Below, in pieces: positions 44,992-64,000 of a stretch of DNA of 64,000 nucleotides (positions are counted from its first letter, which is position 1; every line of letters starts with the position of its first letter). A program made the translations under genes and the position numbers. A model generated the notes under the pieces. It was not told the origin of the DNA. It was given only the letters and a program-made list of their open reading frames with translations, and ran no database searches. The stretch comes from Trichoplax sp. H2. Its lineage: Eukaryota > Placozoa > Uniplacotomia > Trichoplacea. The DNA lies in NCBI GenBank assembly GCA_003344405.1, contig NOWV01000108.1, positions 1 to 64,000 of the forward strand, in the 5' to 3' direction.

Positions 44992-46885
44992 TACAAGAAT
45001 TTCAAGCCTCTAATTTCAGCGGTGCAATAAAGTAGTGAACAACTCCCGGAATACCTAATCTTATCTATAGGAAATATCGTACTAGTCGGAACAACTTATT
45101 TCGATGTTATTCAGATTGATTGTATTGATTACGTTATCTAAACTGGAGTTGATATACTGTGTAACCATCAAGGTTTTACAGTTAAGCATTATATGCAATT
45201 CGATATTTGTTAAATTGATGTTTGTAGCAGAATAGAAAAGGTAGCATTGTAAGCATAGCATTACTTTCTTGACAATCTATTAGCCTTTATATTTTACACT
45301 ATTTAATCACCATTTAAAATAAAGCACCGCATCGTATTAGATTATAGGTATAGATGGTGTTGTATTACTTTACTGAACTATTAATTAAACTAACTTATTA
45401 TTTTCCCTACCTTTGCTTTCCATTACGTATGCATATCATTGGAATAATGAATACTGATGTTAATCCCTCCCAAATCATAGGAAGACTTTTTATATTGGTG
45501 TCGTAACCTTATGCAACATGATCATTTGGCAGTCGTTTATAATACAGTAGGGCATTTTATTGATGAACTTTGATCAGATATTAACAACTTTTTATAACTT
45601 GATGAATAGGCAGTTATTTATAATATAGTAGACAATTAAAATCATATCGTGTCTTCCAACAGAACGTAACAACCAGAATTAGTAAAAACTTCATCTTAAG
45701 CATATACGTACTTTAATCACTCCCAATCTTTACTCATAGCAAGCCCACTATTTCTTATTTTGTCATGAGCTCCAACAAAAATGTAGTAGTCTTATTTAAG
45801 GCTCTATTACGCCTTTAATTAATTTTCAATCAATAATGTTATAATCAAAGCAAGCTAAGCATTTTATAACTTCACAAGCTCTAACAGATTACGTTTAATA
45901 GACTTATCCTGAACACGTCCTTTAATCATTTCCTAATTATAATATATATATATGTTATATATATTATTATAATAGCAAGATATTTTATCTCGGGTTACAA
46001 GCTCTAATGGAAATGTAATAACCTTGTTTTTAATACATTCTTAATCATGAATCAAACAATTTTCTCTTAATGAACAAAGAGATATGAGTTCTAATTTCGG
46101 AAAGGTGCAAAGTTAGTCTAACAAGATGGATGTATAACATTTCGCCTTTTACTTGAACTGTTAAATGTAGAAATACTGTTAAGACAGATTATTACACTAA
46201 TAAAAATCTGTCCTAACACTATTTCCTTCCAGATACGAACTAGAAACTGCAATAGTAGCAACTTGTGTCAATGTTAACTTGGCAGATACCGTAGTATAGA
46301 AATGCTATTCCCCATCCAACAGTGTGGGCAAAATCCAATTTAATCATATTGATTCGAAATAACTGTAGAATATCAAAAAACTGCATGTAATTCCTACAAC
46401 TGACTAAAAATAAATAATCAACCACTCTTGCTCCAATTGTAGGGTAAAAATATGGATTACCATAGTAATTCTTGCATGTGTATTGACGGCTAAGGAAAGG
46501 AATTAAAGGAGGTAGCCCTACTCAAAATGCATATTATGAATCTTAATTCAAGGATAAATAAATAATTTATTCATTTATAGTGTCCTATGCTATTGCTCTC
46601 TCTCTGCGATGACATCAGAGTTGATGCTGTCCTATTTGATTATTTTAATATAAATTAAATCCAGAAATGAAGGCTACGTCATCATCTGAATATAATTAAA
46701 TTACCATTTATGTACATTAGGTCTATTAAAATTAATTCCACCGACGATAGAATAAGAACTAGATGGTTTAGCAGGTCATGTTAAGGGTATAATGTGATCA
46801 TCATTACTCATAGACCAAGGAACGAGTAGAGAATTTTTTAGCACAGCTCAAAAAAAATTAGAGTGATTAAACTTGATGTAAAGGA
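44992..46885. other. 3' flank of AKR copy 2, duplicated from copy 1
   Basis: To about 46280 this is the diverged counterpart of 40756-42090. From 46280 to 46885 the sequence is unique AT-rich DNA without a recognised gene. Confidence 0.55.
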
Positions 46886-47495
46886 ATGATAACAATAAAT
46901 CAATCTATCCAATTAAATACTGGAGCAGAAATGCCTGTTCTAGGTATAGGCACTTGGAATAATAGTAAAACCCTCCGGGAGAAATTGGCAATGCTATTGC
47001 AGTGGCTCTAGATCATGGTTATAAACTTGTCGATTGTGCTTACCATTATAGAAATGAGAAAGAAGTTGGTCAAATTTTTACCGATAAAATCGATACACTC
47101 ATTTCAAGGAAAGATCTTTTCGTTACTAGTAATTAATTCTAACATATCTGTAATCAACTTGCTAGTTACCGTTTGGCAAGAGTAGTTAATTAACTTTGGG
47201 TTCTACCTATACCAATTATAAACAGTAAACCACTATTCATTATTTATTGTTGGTAGCTAAGAACATGTAGAAATTGAAGTAGACGATATTTATTTTCCAA
47301 ACTATGTACCAAGACGAATTTATTGATATTATTAGTGTCAAAAATTAACTTCAGTACTATGCTGTTAACTGCCTCTACTATATTTTGCATATTTTAAATA
47401 TTAACAGTCTGAATCATTGCTAGGTTGATGGCAAAGAAATACCAATATTTGATAATCAGCGAGATTATAACTTCAATGATCCAACCGATGATTAA
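46886..47495 (+). pseudogene. Degraded third aldo-keto reductase copy
   Basis: From the ATG at 46886 the AKR N-terminus is recognisable (INQSIQLNTGAEMPVLGIGTW). The frame then shifts near 46965, within the segment equivalent to QSPPGK. After the shift, the next part continues in another frame (GEIGNAIAVAL, LVDCAYHYRNEKEVG, RKDLFVTS) and runs into a TAA at 47134-47136, just before the lysine of the TSKL motif. The rest of exon 1 and exon 2 are missing. A last-exon remnant remains at 47424-47495, after a GCTAG acceptor (VDGKEIPIFDNQRDYNFNDP, then stop). Loss of most of the barrel makes this non-functional. It is more diverged than the two intact copies, so it is an older duplicate. Confidence 0.88.
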
Positions 47496-49545
47496 AGTAG
47501 TCTTAGCAAAGAGAATTTTAACCTCTATTTTCTGCCTTGTTTCTACTTTGTTGTTGAAATTTTCAAGTCATGCAGTGTGTCATTATTCTTCAGGAAAAAA
47601 CTACTGAATCATTATTCTCTGAGCTTATAGTCAATACTATTAATTTTTAATGTGTTATTAAATAAGAAAATGATCCTAGGCGATCAAAGCGTTGCTTGAA
47701 TTTAATGATAATGGAAATGTCTAAAATAGTACTGTAAATCTTTATAGCCCCTTAAAGTGTTAAACATTCATTAATTCTTTCCAACTGTATTGCTTTGAAC
47801 TGATCAAGTATTTCATTTTGCACTAGTAAGACGTGCATGCCTCAAAATCATATTTATTAATTAATTAGCTGTAAGTGATCTAGTAGTACTTCCTTTGATA
47901 TTGTCATTATCAAAGTTAATTTTAAATAAAGTAAAAAATACTGCAATTAGAATAAAATTTGGGAATTTAATCGTTAATTTTATGGTATATACTAATTGCC
48001 TATATTAAATTTACAATTCAAATCATGATTAGTGATCATATCCACCCTTGCAGCGCTGTTAAATTATTGTAGACCATTGCCCATGCAGTGGGCCATGCTG
48101 CAGAATTTATTACTAAATTTCTTGTTTAATGCCGTATCAGTAATAGGAGTAGGACAACAGTAGTAAACTTGTGCGTTCATCAACTATAGTCTACCGTATA
48201 CAGAATTTGGGATATCATTGCAGCTAATTTTCAGCTATCGTAGCATTGTATTACTGTGACTAGTATATTACCGGCTATGGGAGGCTATGAAAATTATTTG
48301 TATTTAATACATAGCCATGCGAGATAGTAATATAGAATAATTACACTTTACCTAAGATGACAATCGAATGCTAGCATTTAACCGTATATTGGGCATACAC
48401 TATTCAAATTAGCAAATCAGAATCTTTTAGCGATATCGAAAGAAGTAACTTCATTCCCTACCAATAACTTCCCTATATTCATAATAATACCAGTGCAAAA
48501 AGTATAGATACTCGAGCTGAAAAGGTTACATCAATATAGGAGATTTCATACGATAACTAATACTGTGAGTAGAACATCGGCTAATCTTTTAAAGTAACCA
48601 CAAAGACAAGAAACCATTATCTTATTCATTTATCGAGCATTGTTGAAGCCTATCACATGATATTGATTATTAATTTTTAATATTTTTTTTTGCTATAGTA
48701 ATACAGTAGTAGCAATCGTTAATTAATTAATTACCATCAGGAATATCTAGTTGTAGTCGTTGCATCTGGACTTTTACAAAACAGTCCGATGTATAACGTG
48801 CGCTGCAAGGCCACGATATCGATGTACTGTTCTGCAATTTCGTAGGTACCAAAAATAAAGTAAATGGTAAGAATAGCAGCAATAGTTGAAATAACGATGG
48901 CGATGATAATAGCGTAATACAGTAACTAAGAAAAATAAGAAACTAAACCAGACAATAAAGGCAAATAATGCTTTTTAATGGAAACCGGCTAAACATGTTC
49001 CATTGGCGAATCTATCACTGGCAATAGCGAATGAATTTAAACACAGCTTTAACCTTCGTAAAAATTAAAATCAATCAAAAGTTACGTAGCTAGTGAGTTT
49101 TACAAATTGTTTACTCAATGCACAATACAGTATATCATGTTATGTACATTTATTACTTTTTTAAACGAGAATAAGAAAGGTATAAATCCTAACAGAAGGT
49201 GGAACATGGTGATACTCTTTAGTATAAATAAAATATCCATTTTCGACGTTCAAAATTCGGACAATGAACAGATTGATTTGAACACGACATTCAAAATGAC
49301 ATTTTTTTTTTTTAATTTTACTCGATGCAAACTACTAAAACAATAATAACTGCCAGCGTTTCATCGCTTCTTCGATCTAAAAGTTTAGCTTAAATCCTTG
49401 ATAAGAAGTTGAAAAAGTGCATAAATTGTCCATTGCGCATCATTGAAGAACCCAAAAGTTCCCACTTTGTATCAACCTGTACTACAGTAAATCTAATTAT
49501 TACAACTACCGTTTGCTATTTATTTGATTTCAAGTTATCTTGCTC
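47496..49545. other. Intergenic DNA, nothing recognised
   Basis: AT-rich sequence with only short open frames. It includes an AATTAATTAATTA tract near 48720, a T-run at about 49302-49311, and possibly the 3' UTR of the minus-strand PKA gene at its right end. Confidence 0.45.
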
Positions 49546-58982
<9,437 letters not shown>

Positions 58983-61900
58983 TTGCCTTGTGCGATTGTT
59001 GAACTGGCTAGTGATTAATCTTGACTTTATTGATAAACTGAATCAATGGAGTTAAGCAATTGGTAGATTGGAAAAATAATATCAGTCACGCCAAACAACT
59101 TTTGCGTACCTTTTCTATCACCAACCACGCGTACTTTTTTCCGTAGCTACAAAATAAACTCAACTGACGAAACGCAACACAGAACAGAAATGGTCGACGC
59201 CAAAAAAGGAACTCCCCCAATGTCTTGACAACTTGGCGCAAACTCCAACACACCCGACACCGTGTACCGTGCTTACAGTACTGTCCATTCAAGGGGTGGT
59301 GACGGCGCGGCTAGATCATCTTCCTTCCTATACAATTGTGTTGTTTTCTAGCGACAGTTTGAGTCAGTGTTGTGATTACAATGCAAAGCGTCTTTTTCCT
59401 CAACTGTACTGGCGACTCGAGTACTGTAGCGTTGGGAACGGTACAGTACGGTACGGTCCTGGTCCACTGGCTCGTATCCACAGTGAGTGGATACAGCGGG
59501 TCTTCAACCGAACCTGTGACAGGTCGTGGTGTGACAGTCACACACTGGCAGTCACCCTCAACGGTACGGTCCTGGTCCAGTGGTTAGTATCCATAGTGAG
59601 TGGATACAGCGCCGAACCTGTGACAGCTCGTGGTGTGCCATACACTGGGCCAGTCATCCTCAATGCCCATTCTAGACTGTCACACACTGGCAGTACTCGT
59701 CAACGGTACTGTACAGTACGGTACGGTCCGATACGGTCCTGGTCTAGTGGCTAGTATCCACAGTGAGTGAATACAGCGGGTCTTCCCTGGTGGTGTGACA
59801 CACACTGACAGTCATCCTCAACACTCGACACGGTCTACTTGAGTACAGTACAGCAAGATGGTCACCAACAGCCCTGCGCACTCTAGTCCAGTCTACTGTA
59901 CTCCTGTATCGTCTGCTTTAGTAGCAAGAGGCAGACTGAGTTCAGCTTTGAAAGTGATCACCCCAGGGGTTTTTTATCCCTTTTTGAGAGTGGAAAACAG
60001 TTGAAAGAAGTGTAGTCGCCACCTTGTCTCTACCATGTAGACGCTCGGCTTCTACGGTACCTACAGTCGACATGCACTATACTGTACTGTACACTACCCA
60101 ACCCACCCTAGCAACATCTTGAATCAACATGGCTTCCCCACAAACCAGCCAGCGACTGACTACTAAAATGATCATGGACGAGTCGCTGACTGACACAGTC
60201 GTCAATAACAGGTAGACTACAGTACTATACTGCCCTCTACAGTGTACAGTGCACCGCATACACATTACTGTACACTGTACACTCGACGTCATCCACATTG
60301 AGGGATCTCGATGGCTGAACGTCCTGTACTCCCGTCCCATACTGGGCCGTACAACCATTCTCACCACCAATTTCTCCTTGAAATCGATAACTTGAAGGTA
60401 GTCGAGAAGGCTATACGCCTGCCTCTCTGGTGCGATGACCACATTATTCACTGGTCTGTAGACTTTGCTGGACTTGTACAATTTTACAACAATGTCTATC
60501 AACACAAGAGGATAAAATACGATTTGCAACAGTTTCTTTGTGGTCGTAATCCTCCCATACAGAACAGGTGTACAGGACAATGTTACAGTATTCACATTGT
60601 ATCCAATGCCTTCGTCTACTCTATACTGGATACAGTACTAAACGTCCATCACAGCATACACTATCAATCCTATACCATTGTATCAATCACTCTACTCTGC
60701 ACTCTACAGTGTACAGCACTCCCAAACCACCACAGGCTACAGTGTATAGTACTCGACTCCGGTCGGTTCCATTGCAAGACGTCCAACTAGACAACCCATC
60801 AGCCAATGAGAACGCCAATCTTTCTCATATCGCTCACTGATTGGCTCATTTGAGTTGGCATTCATTGAAATCAATTTTGAATAAGCTGCAACGACGCTAT
60901 CTATGGCGTAGTAGAAGCTCGCATTGATCTTGCCAATCGTGTTGGGGTAGGATAGTAGTTGGATAATCAATTCCTGTATATGTGGATCAATGCAATAGCG
61001 ATCAAGGCTAGCGGTTCCATTGCATGCAAGGAGAAGAAGGCAAAGCGACGACAGTTGTTACAGGTACTGCAATTCAAGTACATCAATTCATTCATACAAC
61101 AGTTTCCCTTTGAATGAGTTGTTGACAGAATGAGATGACGCAAATGGAAGGTAAAATAGCCGTCATCATAAGCATTATTATTATAGCATTGATTGCAATC
61201 AAAGTTCACAGATTCCATTACCTTGTACCACCTGCGCTTATGCTTAAAAATAGACATGGCATAAGCGATAGCAATGAATCCATCTCTTACAGTAATGATC
61301 GATGCAATACACACGTTTACAAAGTAGCTAACGATGATATCAATACCATCAATGAATTTATTAGCATACAAGTACATCGCCTTCAATACACATGGCCTAT
61401 CCACTGATATACTTGGATAGTTTAAAATGGTCTATCAAAGTAGGAAATCACCAACGTGCTGAATGGATCGTTAGTCAGCTCATCATTATAGCGTGCCAAT
61501 GTCTTAGCTGCATTGAATCATGATGCGCGTAGGCGCATCAGTTATTCTCAATTCTTATCAACATGAGCTAGAACAGTTTCGTTGCAGTTTTAACGGACGA
61601 GCCAGCATAAACGTACAAGTCGACCGGGTATAACATGCAGACTGTACTGTATCGAGACACCTATCATAGCTTGCCAAGGTTTACACAACTCAAAAGTTCA
61701 GTCATAGACGTGGCAATAGTAACGCCATCTTGATATCAATACTATCTCTCACATTTTATACACCATCAGCAATGGAGCCTATTACGTTACAGGTTTTACA
61801 TGTTATGGTACAGGACAATCATACAGAAGAAGATACCGGTCATACATAACGTATACCAGGAATACCATCGATCTTTCCTTACTCTACATTTCCTATACAG

Positions 61901-61998
61901 TACAATTGTAATCATGTTATAGTGTACAACCGTGACACTTTGGTGATATCCAAAGAAAATAGATAAATAATCACGACAATAACAACAGTTTCTAAAAA
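58983..61998. other. GC-richer intergenic DNA without a supported gene
   Basis: The spacer between the head-to-head PKA (minus) and PIF1 (plus) starts. Long frames overlap each other on opposite strands (59233-59754 +, 60077-60595 -, 60311-60790 +, 60967-61404 -), which is typical of locally GC-rich non-coding DNA. The most protein-like is 61135-61407 (+), with a hydrophobic N-terminal segment (IAVIISIIIIALIAI), but it lacks any other support. The motif TACTGTA/TACAGTA is unusually dense here. Confidence 0.4.
59449..59790. repeat. Tandem repeat, about 113 bp and longer units
   Basis: Units share CGGTACGGTCCTGGTCCA, a small inverted repeat GTATCCA-CAGTGAG-TGGATAC, and a GTGTGACA..CACACTGGCAGTC segment. 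The GTATCCA arm occurs at 59474, 59587 and 59754. The last spacing is longer because of an extra CGGTACTGTACAGTACGG insert. Confidence 0.85.
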
Positions 61999-62720
61999 AT
62001 CAATCTTAAATAATACGCAATTTAATTTATTTGTATAATGTTGAAAATTGGGGCTTAAATCGGCTATACGAGTATCTAAAATACCGGCGTTCACATAGAG
62101 TGATCGATCTTCAATAATACGTACTTTAATTTATTTATACTGTATAATATTTTGACTCAAACCGTTATGCTTATGAACTTACACTATACGAGTATCTAAA
62201 ATACCGGCGTTCACATAGAGTGATCGATCTTAATAATACGTACTTTAATTTATTTATACTGTATAATGTTGAAAATTTGACTTAAACCGTTATGCTTATG
62301 AACTTACGCTATATGAGCATATAAAATACCAACGTTCACATAGAGTGATCAATCTTCAATAATACGTACTTTAATTTATTTATACTGTTTCAAATTTTGA
62401 CTCAAACCGTTATGCTTATGAACTTACGCTATACGAGCATATAAAATACCAACGTTCACATCAATCTTAAATAATACATACAGTACTTTAATTTATTTAT
62501 ACTATATAATGTTGAAAATTTGACTTAAACCGTTATGCTTATGAACTTACGATATACGAAAATCGAAAATACCAACGTTGACATAAAGTAATCAATCTTA
62601 AATAATACGTAATTTAATTGACTTGTATATTGTTTAAATTTTGGACTCAAACCGTTATGCCATTAACTTACAATATACAAGTATATGAAAATACCAACGT
62701 TCACATAGAGTGATCAATAT
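61999..62720. repeat. Tandem array of six units, about 120-125 bp
   Basis: A conserved ACCGGCGTTCACATAG / ACCAACGTTCACATAG landmark lies at 62083, 62203, 62328, 62448, 62571 and 62693. Each unit also carries ATCTTNAATAATACGTACTT, TAATTTATTTATACTGTATAAT and AAACCGTTATGCTTATGAAC. The array ends only about 110 bp before the PIF1 start codon, so it may overlap its promoter or 5' UTR. Confidence 0.92.
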
Positions 62721-62830
62721 TATTAAATACGAGTACAGTATAGCCAAATACGTATCATTATAATAAGCAATTATTAACATAATCTATATTTATTTTCTTA
62801 CCAGCTTAGTTGACTGGATAAATACTCACC

Positions 62831-64000
62831 ATGACTACTGATTTGGATGCTGATAACAATAGAGCTGGAGTCATCAACTGTACTACGACATTGCTATTAA
62901 ATGATAAATCCGGCCAAGAAATAAGAAAACGATGCTATAAGACAGCCCAGCTAGTATTAGGTAGAGATCAACATAAAGAATTAACCCTACGATTGGAGAG
63001 TAATCGTGAAGTGCATACATTCTATCCTAGTGGCAATCACAGTATTCATTGTAAATTCATCCACCAAGGCAAAGCAACCATTACAATACCTAATAAATAC
63101 ATTCAGCTTATGATATCAAATTGTCCACCCACCAAATTAAGCCTATTTTTAAAATTGTTAAAATATAAAAGTGCGAAGAGCTCCAATATATCTATAATAG
63201 CTAGAGATAGAAGAGCATTATTTTCAGAGAAAGCAAAAACATTTCAAGACATCAGTCCAATCACAATTGATGATCGAAATAGAGCATCGAGAAAAAGAAA
63301 TCACCCTGACAAGACCCATAATGGCTATACTCCAACTAAAAATTGTATTGGCTCAAATGCATGCAAAAGGATTCGACAAGGTCAACATCGTCATCATTTA
63401 AGCTCGCTGACTTCAGAACAGAAGCAAATTGTACAGTACGTATTAGCCGGTCAAAGTATTTTTTTTACCGGTAGTGCCGGTACAGGCAAGTCCTTTCTTT
63501 TGAAAGAGATTATTAACCTCCTACCCCCAGACGTAACATTTGCTACTGCTAGCACCGGTATTGCAGCTTGCCAACTAGGTGGTACTACATTGCATAATTT
63601 TGCTGGCATTGGGCATGGGCATGCAACCATGCAGAGATGCCTTGAAATGGCATCAATACCTTCTCGCCTTAGGCGATGGCGAAAATGTCAATATCTTATT
63701 GTAGATGAAATATCAATGATTGAGGGTGATTACTTTGATAAAATTGAATATATAGCGCGTCAATTGCGTAAATCAAATTTGCCCTTTGGTGGTATTCAAC
63801 TGATCTTGTGTGGAGATTTTTTACAATTACCTCCAGTTTGTAAAGGCCAAGATGCTGACGTTAAATTTTGCTTCCAGGTAAAATACATAATAACAGAAAA
63901 TTCCTATACTGTACAGTCATCCGATTGATTTTTGATGTGATATTAATCCACAATAAAATTACTAATTTCCATTTAACAGGCACAATCATGGCAGCGTTGT
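62831..64000 (+). CDS. PIF1: PIF1-family 5'-to-3' DNA helicase, 5' part (cut by window end)
   Basis: Exon 1 (62831-63877, 349 codons) ends at a GTAAAA donor. Exon 2 starts at 63980 after TTTAACAG and continues past the window in frame (AQSWQRC). The first about 130 residues match the layout of the animal PIF1 N-terminal region, followed by a basic linker. Helicase motifs are clear: SSLTSEQKQIV, Walker A GSAGTGKS (214-221), motif Ia ATASTGIAA (238-246), Walker B LIVDEISM (289-296) and motif III LCGDFLQLPPV (326-336). PIF1 unwinds G-quadruplexes and acts at telomeres, replication forks and mitochondrial DNA. The ATG has a good context (CACCATGA). A single Helitron-like helicase is unlikely because the introns and N-terminal domain fit the cellular gene. 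The C-terminal helicase half is not seen. Confidence 0.92.

Larger units (their letters stand above)
37030..46280. repeat. Segmental tandem duplication carrying the AKR genes
   Basis: A unit of about 4-5 kb is present twice: roughly 37030-42090 and 42155-46280. Matching landmarks are the upstream TTTGCATAGTAGAAATTTTG blocks, the three AKR exons, the intron segments before exon 2, the 3' flank GTCGATGGAAAG..AATTATGAATAATACAAGAA, the TTTCGGAAAGGTGCAAAGTT block (41863 and 46097) and the GCAATAGTAGCAACTTGT block (about 42055 and 46250). Non-coding parts have diverged by many small indels, while exons are well conserved. Confidence 0.85.

Noticed and set aside
59233-61404. Several ORFs of 140-173 codons as genes
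   Set aside because: They overlap one another on both strands, one runs through a tandem repeat, and none shows a domain or splice context. Long frames are expected by chance in this GC-richer segment.
62831-64000. Helitron-type mobile-element helicase
   Set aside because: The intron at a GTAAAA donor, the cellular PIF1 N-terminal region and the FCFQ|AQSWQRC junction fit the host gene, and no Rep domain or Helitron end is seen.

Overview
The window is nuclear DNA of an early-branching animal, most like a placozoan (Trichoplax type). The reasons are: AT-rich sequence; compact multi-exon genes with mostly short GT-AG introns (often 50-400 bp); animal-type orthologues that align to vertebrate proteins over their whole length; and 20-N scaffold gaps. 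The species is an inference from style and cannot be proved here.

Layout. 1-6125: mostly non-genic, with a 22-bp minisatellite (461-968), a degenerate array of units about 220-230 bp long (1500-4240), and two linked exons of an unrecognised minus-strand gene (4930-5270). 6126-7094: intronless CaMK-like kinase, followed by a 93-bp tandem array. 9766-10830: small hypothetical ORF whose 3' part is tandemly triplicated, then two hairpin-forming repeats. 11071-15791 (+): PUM3, 17 exons. 15972-24524 (-): an ORP9-type oxysterol-binding protein-related gene, 24 exons, convergent with PUM3 (stop codons about 180 bp apart). 24750-28090: two near-identical 1.5-1.8 kb blocks separated by N gaps, probably an assembly or haplotype artefact. 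28586-36311 (+): complete DPYD, 23 exons. 38165-47495 (+): aldo-keto reductase cluster of two intact tandem copies and one degraded copy. 49546-58982 (-): cAMP-dependent protein kinase catalytic subunit, 9 exons with two 3-4 kb introns near the 5' end. 58983-62830: GC-richer and repeat-rich intergenic DNA. 62831-64000 (+): 5' part of PIF1 helicase, cut by the window end.

Reading frames are continuous across every splice junction I propose for PUM3, the ORP9-like gene, DPYD, the two AKR genes and PKA-C. Summed CDS lengths are divisible by three (607, 841, 1024, 328, 328 and 355 aa). The genes are unrelated housekeeping functions: rRNA maturation, lipid transfer, pyrimidine catabolism, carbonyl reduction, cAMP signalling and DNA helicase. 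They do not form a pathway. The points most worth a second look are a DPYD intron whose first codons mimic the next exon, the AKR duplication with an active-site Trp to Ala change and a possible gene-conversion tract, the self-overlapping scaffold gaps, and the inverted repeats in intron 1 of the ORP9-like gene. I found no convincing new multi-gene system.
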